DNA from: Thiodiazotropha sp040507005 | GTDB taxonomy: Bacteria > Pseudomonadota > Gammaproteobacteria > Chromatiales > Chromatiaceae | Direction of reading: 5' to 3' | Assembly (NCBI GenBank): GCA_040507005.1 | Contig: JBEVVS010000049.1 | Coordinates: 46,539 to 110,538, forward strand | Length of the DNA stretch: 64,000 nucleotides | Part shown: piece after piece, positions 45,455 through 54,391 of the stretch | Position numbering within the stretch: position 1 is the first letter of the stretch | How the letters are laid out: every line of letters begins with the position of its first letter | Position numbers and translations under genes: made by a program | The notes under the pieces: generated by a model | What the model saw: the letters and a program-made list of their open reading frames with translations, nothing else | The model's database searches: none | What the model was told of the DNA's origin: nothing

Positions 45455-46403
45455 ATCTATTGTGGAACGTGCTAGAGGGCTGGAAGCGGAGATTGCGCGT
45501 GCGGTAATCGGTCAGCAGCGTGTCATACATGAAGTGACATTGGCGCTCTTTTCGGCTGGGCACGTGCTGGTGGAGGGTGTGCCGGGGCTGGGAAAGACCC
45601 TGTTGGTGCGTTGTTTGGCGGCTGCGGTGGAGGGATCATTCAGCCGTATCCAGTTCACGCCGGATCTGATGCCCAGCGATATCTCCGGACATATCATGTT
45701 CGATATGAAAAGCGAGAATTTCCGGGTGCGCAAGGGTCCGGTATTCTGTAATCTGCTGCTCGCCGATGAGATCAATCGCTCGCCGGCCAAGACCCAGTCG
45801 GCTCTGTTGGAGGCGATGCAGGAGCAGCAGGTCACCATCGAAGGCCGTACCTTCCCGCTCTCACCCCCGTTTCTGGTTTTAGCGACTCAGAACCCGATCG
45901 AACAGGAGGGCACCTATCCCCTGCCTCAGGCACAGCTTGATCGTTTCTTGCTCAAGGTATTTATCGACTATCCTGCCGAGGGCGATGAGCAGTCGATGGT
46001 TAAACAGGTGACCCAGGGTGTTGTCGGCGATCAGCTCGACACCTCCGCCATCCGACCCCAGTTGAATGCGGATGAGATCCCACAGTTGCAGACCCATATC
46101 GCCCAACTGCAGATGGATGAGCAGATCGTCGACTATGCGGTGCGATTGGTCAGGGCGGCACGGGACTGGAACGGTATCGAGGCAGGTCCCGGGCCACGGG
46201 GCAGTATCGCGCTGCTGCGGGTTGCCAGGGCCGAGGCATTTTTGTCTGCCCGAGATTATGTGACCCCTGACGATATCAAGGTGGCGGCACTCCCGGTGCT
46301 GCGACATCGTATTCGTCTCGCAACCGATCTGGAGATTGAAGGGTATCAGCCTGACGATGTGTTGAATGACCTGTTGGCGAACATACCTGCACCGCGACAG
46401 TGA
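45429..46403 (+). CDS. MoxR-type AAA+ ATPase
   Basis: A 324-residue AAA+ ATPase of the MoxR group, thought to act as a chaperone-like remodelling enzyme. Walker A is EGVPGLGKT (about 50-58). Walker B is NLLLADEINRSPAKTQSALLEAMQE, and sensor 1 is FLVLATQNPIEQEGTYPLPQAQLDRF. The ATG at 45429, with AAAGGAAAG upstream, was chosen over an upstream in-frame start at 45396. Its stop overlaps the DUF58 start as GTGA. In this family the ATPase usually works with a DUF58/vWA partner encoded next to it. Confidence 0.93.
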   Translation: MVAEAGINESIVERARGLEAEIARAVIGQQRVIHEVTLALFSAGHVLVEGVPGLGKTLLVRCLAAAVEGSFSRIQFTPDLMPSDISGHIMFDMKSENFRVRKGPVFCNLLLADEINRSPAKTQSALLEAMQEQQVTIEGRTFPLSPPFLVLATQNPIEQEGTYPLPQAQLDRFLLKVFIDYPAEGDEQSMVKQVTQGVVGDQLDTSAIRPQLNADEIPQLQTHIAQLQMDEQIVDYAVRLVRAARDWNGIEAGPGPRGSIALLRVARAEAFLSARDYVTPDDIKVAALPVLRHRIRLATDLEIEGYQPDDVLNDLLANIPAPRQ

Positions 46404-47704
46404 TTCCCACATCCCGCCTGACAATCGCTCTATCACTGCTGTTGCTGCCGGCGTTGTTGGCGGTTTGGTTTCCCCTGTGGGGGTTACCCTGGAAGCTGCT
46501 CACACCAGCGCTGCTGGTATTTGCCCTGCTGGATCTGCTGCGACTGCGGCGCTTGCCTACCCCTGAACTGATGCGTCTTACCCGCACCAGCATACCGGTG
46601 AGGGTCTGGACCGGGGTGGAGCTGCAGCTGCGCAATCCCTCGGATATCCCGCTCAATGTCACTGTTCATGATCACTATCCTGCAGGTTTCGAGGTGGATC
46701 AGCTGCCTCAGTCCCTGGTTGTGCCTGCCCACCGGCAGGCCAATCTGTTCTATCGTGTAATGCCGGAGCGTCGGGGTGAGGGGCAATTTAGTGGTGCTGA
46801 TCTGGTGCTCCGCTCTCCACTGGGTTTGTGGCGACAGAAACGTTTCGTGAGTCATCTATCCCGGGTCCGGGTGTTCCCGAACTTTCGTGAAATTGCCCGC
46901 TATGCGTTGCTGGCGACTGACAACCATCTTAGCCAAATGGGTGTCCGCAGGCGCCAGCGCCGCGGCGAGGGGAGTGATTTTCATCAACTCAGGGAATACC
47001 GCACAGGTGATGCCTTGCGACAGATCGACTGGAAGGCGAGTTCCCGCTATCGTCGCTTGATCTCCAAGGAGTATCAGGATGAACGGGATCAGCAGCTGGT
47101 CTTCATGCTCGATTGCGGCCGGCATATGCGGCATGAAGATAGCGGGGGCGCGCATCTCGACCAGGCATTGAATGCGATGCTGTTGCTCTGTTATGTGGCG
47201 GATCGTCAGGGGGATGCGGTAGGGTTTCTAAGTTTCGGTGGTGACGAGCGCTGGCAGCCGCCCATGAAAGGTGGGGATGTGATACGCCGTCTTCTGGATC
47301 GGACCTACAATATCGAATCTACCTTGCAGGCATCGGACTATCTTGGCGCTGCCCACAAATTGATGCCATTACAGCGCCGCCGCGCCCTGGTGATTATTTT
47401 AACCAACAGCCGCAACGAGGAGCGGGATGATCTGCTGAAGGCGGTGTCGCTGCTGGTGCGCAGACATCTGGTCGTGATTGCGGATCTGCATGAGGCATCC
47501 CTGGATACAGCCGTTGAAGCGCCGGTGGTCAACCTGCAAGGGGCGCTGCGTTTTCAAGCGGTGATGGACTATCTTGGAGAGCGCAAACAGGTGCATGAAA
47601 GACTCACTCACCGGGGCGCATTGATGATCGACTGCCGGCCTCAGCAACTGCCGGTAACACTGGTCAATACCTATCTCGATGTGAAGGGATCGGGTCGTCT
47701 ATGA
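46400..47704 (+). CDS. DUF58 domain protein (vWA-like partner of MoxR)
   Basis: A 434-residue protein with two close N-terminal membrane segments (about 8-48), a beta-sandwich region, and the DUF58 core RRQRRGEGSDFHQLREYRTGDALRQIDWKASSR (about 192-222). The vWA-like part begins QQLVFMLDCGRHM; the metal-site pattern DxSxS is changed to DCGRH (from D238), so metal binding is doubtful. The GTG at 46400 overlaps the moxR stop. It is the last gene of the cluster. Confidence 0.87.
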   Translation: MIPTSRLTIALSLLLLPALLAVWFPLWGLPWKLLTPALLVFALLDLLRLRRLPTPELMRLTRTSIPVRVWTGVELQLRNPSDIPLNVTVHDHYPAGFEVDQLPQSLVVPAHRQANLFYRVMPERRGEGQFSGADLVLRSPLGLWRQKRFVSHLSRVRVFPNFREIARYALLATDNHLSQMGVRRRQRRGEGSDFHQLREYRTGDALRQIDWKASSRYRRLISKEYQDERDQQLVFMLDCGRHMRHEDSGGAHLDQALNAMLLLCYVADRQGDAVGFLSFGGDERWQPPMKGGDVIRRLLDRTYNIESTLQASDYLGAAHKLMPLQRRRALVIILTNSRNEERDDLLKAVSLLVRRHLVVIADLHEASLDTAVEAPVVNLQGALRFQAVMDYLGERKQVHERLTHRGALMIDCRPQQLPVTLVNTYLDVKGSGRL

Positions 47705-47820
47705 GATGGCTTTCCTCTCTCTCTTGACCCATACACTGTCATCCAGTTAGCGGCTCAGAGGCTAAACATCGTGGCTGAGCTGGTACTGTCAAGTATGGCG
47801 CTTTTAACCATCAGCCTTGT

Positions 47821-47826
47821 TATAAT
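47821..47826 (+). promoter_or_regulatory. Perfect -10 hexamer upstream of pssA
   Basis: TATAAT 33 bases before the pssA ATG. No good -35 hexamer is found 16-18 bases upstream, so strength is uncertain. It marks pssA as separately transcribed from the MoxR cluster. Confidence 0.45.
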
Positions 47827-47858
47827 CCTTAGTGTTTTTAGTTAAATGGATCGCTGCC

Positions 47859-48629
47859 ATGGAGCCTGAAGAGATTAAGCGGAAGAAACGAAGTCGAGGG
47901 ATCTATCTGTTACCGAATCTGTTCACCACTGCCGCCTTGTTTGCCGGCTTCTATTCCATTCTTGCTGCCGTTAACGGTAAGTATGAGCTGGCTTCTGTTG
48001 CTATCTTCGTCGCAATGTTGATGGATGGCCTGGATGGGCGGGTGGCGCGGCTGACAAAGACCCAGAGCGCATTCGGCGCGGAGTATGACAGTCTGTCGGA
48101 TATGGTCTCCTTCGGACTGGCGCCTGCCCTGGTTGTCTATATCTGGGCATTGAGCGATCTGGGCAAGCTTGGCTGGCTGGCCGCCTTCATCTATACCGCC
48201 ACCGGCGCCCTGCGTTTGGCCCGCTTCAACACTCAACTGGCGAGTGCGGATAAAAAGTACTTTCAAGGGCTGCCAAGCCCGTCTGCCGCTGCCATCATGG
48301 CCGGCGGGGTTTGGCTGGGCGTGGATTATGGCATGGATGGCGATACACTGGGTTGGCCGGCGGCGGTTATCACCACCCTCACCGGTCTGCTGATGGTGAG
48401 TAACTTTCGTTATCACAGCTTCAAGGAGATCGATTTTCAGGGCAAGGTGCCCTTCATTGTGTTGGTGGTGTTGGTGGTGGTACTGGCGATTGTACAGACC
48501 CATCCGCCCACCGTGCTGTTCCTCCTGTTTCTCGCCTATGCGGTCTCCGGACCTGTGCTGACCCTGACCCAGTTGCGCAAGCATCGGGAGCAGAGGACCG
48601 TCAGTGAGCGCAAGGGTAATGATCCCTGA
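47859..48629 (+). CDS. pssA: CDP-diacylglycerol-serine O-phosphatidyltransferase
   Basis: Inner-membrane enzyme that makes phosphatidylserine from CDP-diacylglycerol and serine, leading to phosphatidylethanolamine. The 256-residue protein has the CDP-alcohol phosphotransferase motif with D56, D59, G60, A63-R64, G73, D77 and D81, and multiple membrane spans. The ATG at 47859 (MEPEEIKRKKRSRGIYLLPN) was chosen over an upstream in-frame start at 47832. It precedes leuA, an order common in proteobacteria. Confidence 0.94.
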   Translation: MEPEEIKRKKRSRGIYLLPNLFTTAALFAGFYSILAAVNGKYELASVAIFVAMLMDGLDGRVARLTKTQSAFGAEYDSLSDMVSFGLAPALVVYIWALSDLGKLGWLAAFIYTATGALRLARFNTQLASADKKYFQGLPSPSAAAIMAGGVWLGVDYGMDGDTLGWPAAVITTLTGLLMVSNFRYHSFKEIDFQGKVPFIVLVVLVVVLAIVQTHPPTVLFLLFLAYAVSGPVLTLTQLRKHREQRTVSERKGNDP

Positions 48630-48771
48630 TTCCCAGGGTGATGAGTTTGCTCACTTTCCTCATGGGCCGACTGCTGTCTGATTACCTCATCCGATAACCC
48701 TGTCTGCGCATCAGCCCCGAGCCCGATCGATGCAGATTCATAACCCTTCGAGGGAGATGGGATATGGATGA

Positions 48772-48800
48772 TTGGCATTCCGTAGGGTGTGGGTTATATT
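48772..48800 (+). promoter_or_regulatory. Sigma-70-type promoter of leuA
   Basis: TTGGCA (48772-48777), a 17-base spacer, and TATATT (48795-48800). Both hexamers match the consensus at 5 of 6 positions. The start would be near 48807, leaving a leader of about 67 bases. No leucine-rich leader peptide or attenuator hairpin was seen in it. Confidence 0.65.
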
Positions 48801-48873
48801 CGATCGTTAACTTGAAAATAGCTGGATAATCCGTGGCTATTTGCCGTCGTGATGAATCCTGCTGGAGCGGAGC

Positions 48874-50424
48874 ATGAGCCAAGCTGATCGATTGATCATT
48901 TTCGACACCACTTTGCGCGATGGCGAGCAAAGTCCCGGTGCATCCATGACAAAAGATGAAAAGGTGCGCATAGGCAAGGCCCTGGAAAAACTGCGGGTCG
49001 ATGTCATCGAAGCGGGATTCCCGATTGCAAGCCAGGGTGACTTTGAGGCTGTGTCTGCGGTGGCCAATGTGGTAAAGGAATCGACCGTCTGCGGTTTGGC
49101 CCGTGCCCTGGACAAGGATATCGACCGGGCAGGGGAGGCATTGAAGGCTGCCAACTCGGCACGCATACACACCTTCATCGCCACCTCGCCGATTCATATG
49201 CAACACAAGCTGCGTATGACCCCGGAGCAGGTCATCGAGCAGGCTGTGCATGCGGTCAAACGTGCCAGAAGATATACCGATAACGTGGAGTTCTCCGCCG
49301 AGGATGCCGGTCGATCCGAAATCGATTTTCTATGTAGGATCTTCGAAGCGGTGATCGATGCGGGTGCCTCCACCCTGAATGTTCCCGATACGGTGGGTTA
49401 TGCCATGCCTCACCAGTTCGGCGACCTGATCCTGCGTATGCGTGAACGTATCCCGAATGCTGACAAGGCGATATTCTCCGTTCATTGCCATAACGATTTG
49501 GGTTTGGCTGTAGCGAATTCCCTATCGGCAGTCAGCAATGGTGCACGCCAGGTTGAGTGTACGATCAACGGTCTCGGAGAGAGGGCCGGCAACGCTTCCT
49601 TGGAAGAGGTGGTGATGGCAGTGCGTACCCGGCCCGATATCTTCTCCTGCCAGAGCATGCTCGATACCACTCAAATCGTTACTTGTTCCAAGCTGGTCTC
49701 CAATATCACCGGTTTTCCGGTACAGCCGAACAAGGCAATTGTTGGCGCAAACGCCTTTGCCCATGAGTCGGGCATTCACCAGGATGGGGTGCTGAAATCG
49801 AGGGAGACCTACGAGATCATGCGTGCCGAGGACGTGGGTTGGAGCCAGAACCGGATGGTCCTGGGCAAACACTCCGGACGCAATGCCTTCCGCACCCGAT
49901 TGGAGAGCCTGGGGATCAGCTTTGAATCGGAAGAGGAGCTGAATGCCGCCTTCTCCCGTTTCAAGGAGCTGGCAGACAAAAAGCATGAGATCTTCGATGA
50001 GGATCTACAGGCCTTGGTGACCGATGCCAAGACCGAGTCATTCAACGAAAGGGTCAAGCTGGTTGCCCTCAAGGTCTGTTCCGAGACCGGTGAAATTCCC
50101 CATGCAGAACTGACCCTCAGCGTCGATAGCGATGAAGAGCCTGGGGTCGCCTCGGGGAGTGGTCCCGTGGATGCGGCCTTCAAGGCCATCGAAAGCATTG
50201 TCAATAGCGGCACGGAGCTGCAACTCTACTCGGTAAACAACATTACCAGCGGTACCGATGCCCAGGGAGAGGTCACGGTAAGACTGGAAAAGGGTGGCAG
50301 GATTGCCAATGGACAGGGTGCCGACACCGATATTGTGATTGCCTCGGCAAAGGCCTATATCAACGCAGTCAACAAGATACTGGAACCTGTGGAGAAGGCC
50401 CATCCTCAATCCGGGGATGTGTAG
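48874..50424 (+). CDS. leuA: 2-isopropylmalate synthase
   Basis: First committed step of leucine synthesis: acetyl-CoA plus 2-oxoisovalerate gives 2-isopropylmalate. The 516-residue protein has the HMGL-like TIM barrel with FDTTLRDGEQSPG (10-22), the metal histidines in SVHCHNDLGLAVANSLSA, and the GINGLGERAGN-type segment (NGLGERAGNASLEEV). A C-terminal LeuA allosteric domain (about 390-510) binds leucine for feedback inhibition. Other leu genes are outside the window. Confidence 0.97.
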   Translation: MSQADRLIIFDTTLRDGEQSPGASMTKDEKVRIGKALEKLRVDVIEAGFPIASQGDFEAVSAVANVVKESTVCGLARALDKDIDRAGEALKAANSARIHTFIATSPIHMQHKLRMTPEQVIEQAVHAVKRARRYTDNVEFSAEDAGRSEIDFLCRIFEAVIDAGASTLNVPDTVGYAMPHQFGDLILRMRERIPNADKAIFSVHCHNDLGLAVANSLSAVSNGARQVECTINGLGERAGNASLEEVVMAVRTRPDIFSCQSMLDTTQIVTCSKLVSNITGFPVQPNKAIVGANAFAHESGIHQDGVLKSRETYEIMRAEDVGWSQNRMVLGKHSGRNAFRTRLESLGISFESEEELNAAFSRFKELADKKHEIFDEDLQALVTDAKTESFNERVKLVALKVCSETGEIPHAELTLSVDSDEEPGVASGSGPVDAAFKAIESIVNSGTELQLYSVNNITSGTDAQGEVTVRLEKGGRIANGQGADTDIVIASAKAYINAVNKILEPVEKAHPQSGDV

Positions 50425-50428
50425 CGGT

Positions 50429-51203
50429 ATGCTTGAACCGCGTCGCAATCAATACCTGAAGGCGATGGGCCTGACCCTGTGGCAGCGACGGGAGGTCCCC
50501 CGGGTCGGGAAGACGGAGGCGGCTGCCACGGCTGTGAAGCATGCCGCGCCGGTCGGTGCTGCAGAGGATAGGGTGCAATCCGAGTGCCTGGGCGAGGCTT
50601 CGCCAGTCAGCAATGAGACGGCAAATGAGCAGCTCGATTGGCAGGCACTGCGGCAAAGCGTCAAGGAGTGCCAGGCGTGCGGGCTGCGTGCCGGCTGCAG
50701 ACAAACCGTATTTGGTGTCGGTGATACCCAGGCAGACCTGCTGGTGATTGGAGAGGCCCCGGGCGCCGACGAGGATCGCCAGGGTGAACCCTTCGTCGGT
50801 CGGGCCGGCCAGCTGCTCAATGAGATGCTGTTGGCGATGGGCTACAGGCGTGAGGCGGTATTCATCGCCAACATTGTCAAATGCCGGCCGCCCGACAATC
50901 GTGATCCAAAGCCCGAGGAGGCACTCCACTGCGAGCCCCATCTGTTGAGACAGATTGAACTGATTAGGCCGAAAGTCATCCTCGCTGTGGGACGTATTGC
51001 GGCACAGAATCTGCTCAAATCCGATATCGCTGTGGGGAAGCTGCGCGGGCGTATGCACAGTTTCGGAGAAGCAGCGATACCATTGGTTGTGACCTACCAT
51101 CCGGCCTATTTATTACGCTCCCCTGAACAAAAGGGAAAGGCCTGGCAGGATCTGCAGTTGGCGCNNNNNNNNNNTCTCCGTCTTGCGGAACGACTCAGCA
51201 TGA
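50429..51203 (+). CDS. Uracil-DNA glycosylase, family 4 (interrupted by assembly gap)
   Basis: Removes uracil from DNA; family 4 enzymes hold a 4Fe-4S cluster. The ligands are visible: C81 and C84 (CQAC), C152 (VKCRPP) and C168 (LHCEPHL). The active-site segment is IGEAPGADEDRQGEPFVGRAGQLL, with TYHPAYLLRSPEQK near the C-terminus. The run of 10 N at 51165-51174 cuts the last codons. After the gap, one frame reads SVLRNDSA and stops at 51201-51203, overlapping the rimI start as ATGA. This is probably the true end; it requires a real gap length divisible by 3. The start ATG at 50429 is 5 bases past leuA. Confidence 0.85.
51165..51174. other. Assembly gap, 10 N
   Basis: A run of exactly 10 undetermined bases inside the uracil-DNA glycosylase gene. 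The round number suggests a placeholder at a contig join; the true length is unknown. It makes the frame run artificially from the glycosylase into rimI. Confidence 0.97.
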
Positions 51204-51667
51204 GTGCCCAGCTATTGGATCCTCTGCTGGGGATCCGTCCTATGCAGGAAGAGGATCTCCCTCAGGTCCTGACGATCGAGGAGACGGTCTACCCCTTTCC
51301 CTGGACCATGGGGATCTTCCATGACTGCCTGCGTGTCGGTTACTGCTGTTGGGTGCTAACCCTCGATCAGCGGGTGATCGGTTACGCCGTGATGTCAGTG
51401 GTCATCGATGAGTCACATATCCTCAACATCTGCATCGATCCCCAGTGGCAAGGCAAGAGGTTGGGCATGAAGTTGATGAGACGCCTGTTGAAGATAGCCC
51501 GTCAACATGGCGCGGAGACAGTCTATCTAGAGGTCAGGTCCGGTAATAAAGTGGCGATCAGGCTGTATGAGAAATTGGGTTTCGTGGAGATTGGGCAACG
51601 GCGTGGCTACTATCCGGATCAGGATCAAACGCGGGAAGATGCGTTGCTGATGTCTCTGGAGTTATAG
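51200..51667 (+). CDS. rimI: Ribosomal protein S18-alanine N-acetyltransferase RimI
   Basis: GNAT enzyme that acetylates the N-terminal alanine of ribosomal protein S18. The 155-residue protein has the acetyl-CoA-binding motif QWQGKRLGMKLMRRLL (about 85-100), preceded by HILNICIDP, and the RimI-typical end VRSGNKVAIRLYEKLGFVEIGQRRGYYPD. The ATG at 51200 gives the standard length and overlaps the inferred glycosylase stop. In other gammaproteobacteria rimI often lies near tsaB or a DNA polymerase gene. Confidence 0.92.
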   Translation: MSAQLLDPLLGIRPMQEEDLPQVLTIEETVYPFPWTMGIFHDCLRVGYCCWVLTLDQRVIGYAVMSVVIDESHILNICIDPQWQGKRLGMKLMRRLLKIARQHGAETVYLEVRSGNKVAIRLYEKLGFVEIGQRRGYYPDQDQTREDALLMSLEL

Positions 51668-51711
51668 GTTCTAGTAAGGCAACCCCCCATGGGGGAAGGA
51701 ACTGCAGCGGC

Positions 51712-52413
51712 TTATATCATCTCGTCGATAGCCGTGGGATTGCTGTGTAAGCTGGCCATACTGCCAACGGCTTTGAAGGATGCAATGGCCCGTTGCTCAA
51801 ATGGGGCAACTTGATCCCCGGCCGGCTCCCCATCGCTGCTATCGCCTGCTGCCTTTGTTTGATTTTCCGCAACTTGCTGGCGCTGTGCGGCTTGAACCTC
51901 ACTTCTCGCCTGAGCCGCCATCGCAGAGGCCTGTGCCGCGACCTGACGGTCCTGGGGCGAGGGGTCGGCGGGGGCCAGGGCTGCCCGGCGCACTGTTTCC
52001 GCCTGCCTCACCCGCTGTTCCGGACTGTTGGTTGATGGCATGCGGATCGAAACCTCGCCAGCCACGGCATAACTGCGGCCATCCGGGCCTCTTTTGTAGG
52101 TGTAGCTGCCACCGGAAGCCAAGCCGCCCGCAGCGGCTCGATGGGCCGCCTCGTGGGCCCGGACCTCCCGGTCTCTCTTCTGCAACTCCCTGACTTCGGC
52201 CTTTTCCTCCTGGGTGAGTTGGCTGCTTTCTCCGCTCTCGCGAACCGGGCGTTGGGTGGTGCTGTCACGGGTGGCCGGGGTGGCGGCAGAGTCGGCATAG
52301 GTGCCGCCAGCGGGGCTTGTTTCGCTGTTGCCGGACCTGCCTGCGCCAGAGGTTCGATCTGCCGCGGATGCGGTATTGCCGAATCCAGATAGCATGCCGA
52401 ACGAGAGATCCAT
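51712..52413 (-). CDS. SprA-family putative metallopeptidase
   Basis: A 233-residue protein of the SprA-related (CatB-like) group. The signature VRAHEAAHRAAAGGLASGGSYTYKRGPDGRSYAVAGEVSI contains HEAAH, which fits the HExxH zinc-peptidase pattern, and the conserved YxxGPDGRxYAVGG-like block. The N-terminal 80 residues are low in complexity (Ser/Ala/Thr/Gly) and the C-terminus is rich in Gln and Ala. Activity has not been shown for most members. The ATG at 52413 with upstream GGGGAC was preferred over a TTG at 52443. It is convergent with rimI and divergent from prfC. Confidence 0.78.
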   Translation of the reverse strand: MDLSFGMLSGFGNTASAADRTSGAGRSGNSETSPAGGTYADSAATPATRDSTTQRPVRESGESSQLTQEEKAEVRELQKRDREVRAHEAAHRAAAGGLASGGSYTYKRGPDGRSYAVAGEVSIRMPSTNSPEQRVRQAETVRRAALAPADPSPQDRQVAAQASAMAAQARSEVQAAQRQQVAENQTKAAGDSSDGEPAGDQVAPFEQRAIASFKAVGSMASLHSNPTAIDEMI

Positions 52414-52589
52414 AGTGTCCCCAGTTAATTTCACCTGCCACAATTATATGCAACAAACCTATGATTGGCTTGATAGTGACCAACATTACACAAGCTTTCG
52501 GAATTAGCTTCCCGCCGAGTGTCGAACCACTAGCTGATTTAGGTTCATCTCCCGCCTTAAGCTTGCGGGCGGGGGCGTGGGATCACTAA

Positions 52590-52619
52590 GTCACACGCCG
52601 GCCATGAATGGGGTATAAT
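52590..52619 (+). promoter_or_regulatory. Probable prfC promoter
   Basis: A perfect TATAAT at 52614-52619, with GTCACA (52590-52595, 4 of 6 to TTGACA) 18 bases upstream. The start codon is 33 bases past the -10 element. Confidence 0.5.
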
Positions 52620-52651
52620 CCGCGGCTTTTTAACAGTGAAACTAGGCTTCA

Positions 52652-54232
52652 ATGTCCGAACTGCTAGAACAACTCAGCCGGCGACGTACCTTCGCCATCA
52701 TCTCCCATCCGGATGCGGGTAAAACCACCTTGACGGAGAAGCTGCTCCTGTACGGGGGTGCAATCCAGATGGCGGGCACCGTTAAAGGGCGCAAAGCGGC
52801 ACGGCATGCCACCTCAGACTGGATGGAGATGGAGAAGGAGCGTGGTATCTCCGTCACCTCATCGGTGATGCAGTTTCCCTACCGGAATGAGATCGTCAAT
52901 CTGCTCGACACCCCCGGCCACGAGGATTTCTCCGAGGATACCTACCGTACCCTGACGGCGGTGGATTCCGCCTTGATGGTCATCGATGTGGCGAAAGGCG
53001 TCGAGGAGCGGACCATTAAATTGATGGATGTATGCCGGCTGCGCGACACCCCGATTCTCACCTTCGTCAACAAACTCGACCGGGAGGGGCGGGATCCCTT
53101 GGAGATACTGGATGAGATCGAGGAGGTGTTGAAGATAAAGTGCTCGCCGGTGTCCTGGCCGATCGGCATGGGGAAACGTCTCAAGGGTGTCTATGACCTG
53201 CGTAGCGATACCACTCATCTCTTCAGTGCCACCCATGGCGGCAAGATCCAGGTGGGCGAGGTGATTGAGGGGATCGATAATCCCAAGCTGGATGAGCTGA
53301 TCGGCAGCCAGGCCGAGGAGTTGCGCGAGGAGATCGAGCTGGTGCGCGGCGCCAGCCATGAGCTGGATCTGGAGGCCTACGCCAGGGGTGAACTGACACC
53401 GGTGTTTTTCGGTTCGGCAATCAATAACTTCGGTGTAAAAGAGTTGCTTGATGCCTTTGTCGAGTACGCGCCAGGCCCCCTGTCTCGCACTACCCAACAG
53501 CGTCTGGTAGAGCCGTCCGAGCCCAAGTTCAGCGGGTTCATATTTAAGATTCAGGCCAATATGGATCCCCAGCACCGGGATCGAGTTGCCTTTTTACGTG
53601 TCTGTTCCGGTAGTTATCGCAAGGGCATGAAGATGCGACAAGTGCGTATCGGCAAGACCGTGCAGGTCAGCAACGCCATCACTTTCCAGGCCGATGAGCG
53701 TCGCCATGTGGACGAGGCATGGCCGGGAGATATTATCGGTCTGCACAATCATGGCACCATCCAGATTGGCGACACATTCACGGAAGGGGAAGTGCTCAAG
53801 TATGAGGGTATCCCCTATTTTGCTCCAGAGCTGTTTCGCCGCGTGGTGTTGAAGGACCCGCTAAAACAGAAAGCGCTGCTAAAAGGGGTGTTGCAGTTGT
53901 GCGAAGAGGGTGCCACCCAGGTCTTCAGACCGCTAAAAAACAATGACCTGGTCCTGGGCGCGGTGGGTGTGCTGCAGTTCGATGTGGCTGTGGCGCGACT
54001 GAAATACGAATACAAGGTCGAGGCAATCGTCGAACCCGTGAATGTGGTCACCACCCGGTGGATCGCCTGCCAGGATGAAAAAATGCTCGAGCGTTTCAAG
54101 GAAAAAGCCTATGACAACCTGGCCCTGGATGGGGATGATCAACTGGTCTATCTGGCACCTACCCGGGTAAATCTCGATCTGGCCATTGAGCGTTGGCCCG
54201 ATATCGATTTTCTCGCCACGCGGGAGTTATAG
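52652..54232 (+). CDS. prfC: Peptide chain release factor 3
   Basis: GTPase that recycles release factors RF1/RF2 from the ribosome after termination. The 526-residue protein has the G1 motif HPDAGKTT (19-26), followed by G2 (EKERGISVTSS), G3 (DTPGHEDFSEDTYRTL) and G4 (NKLDREGRDP), which are typical of RF3 rather than EF-G. Domain II and III follow and length is normal. After the stop, AGGGCG/CGCCCT (54275-54294) can form a hairpin without a T tract. Confidence 0.97.
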   Translation: MSELLEQLSRRRTFAIISHPDAGKTTLTEKLLLYGGAIQMAGTVKGRKAARHATSDWMEMEKERGISVTSSVMQFPYRNEIVNLLDTPGHEDFSEDTYRTLTAVDSALMVIDVAKGVEERTIKLMDVCRLRDTPILTFVNKLDREGRDPLEILDEIEEVLKIKCSPVSWPIGMGKRLKGVYDLRSDTTHLFSATHGGKIQVGEVIEGIDNPKLDELIGSQAEELREEIELVRGASHELDLEAYARGELTPVFFGSAINNFGVKELLDAFVEYAPGPLSRTTQQRLVEPSEPKFSGFIFKIQANMDPQHRDRVAFLRVCSGSYRKGMKMRQVRIGKTVQVSNAITFQADERRHVDEAWPGDIIGLHNHGTIQIGDTFTEGEVLKYEGIPYFAPELFRRVVLKDPLKQKALLKGVLQLCEEGATQVFRPLKNNDLVLGAVGVLQFDVAVARLKYEYKVEAIVEPVNVVTTRWIACQDEKMLERFKEKAYDNLALDGDDQLVYLAPTRVNLDLAIERWPDIDFLATREL

Positions 54233-54391
54233 AACCCTTCCCAATAGTGGGTAGGCACTAAACTCCACACTCCCAGGGCGTTGAAAATCGCCCTTGCTAA
54301 ACCATAATTATTATATAAGCCTTATATCTGTTGGAGGCTCTATAATTGTTAGAGTTGATCCCCACTGCCCCGGGTGAGAAGGAGGTAGTTG

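Noticed and set aside
50339..51667. A 442-codon glycosylase-RimI fusion protein
   Set aside because: The join passes through 10 N, and another frame gives a natural stop overlapping the rimI start. Two genes are far more likely.
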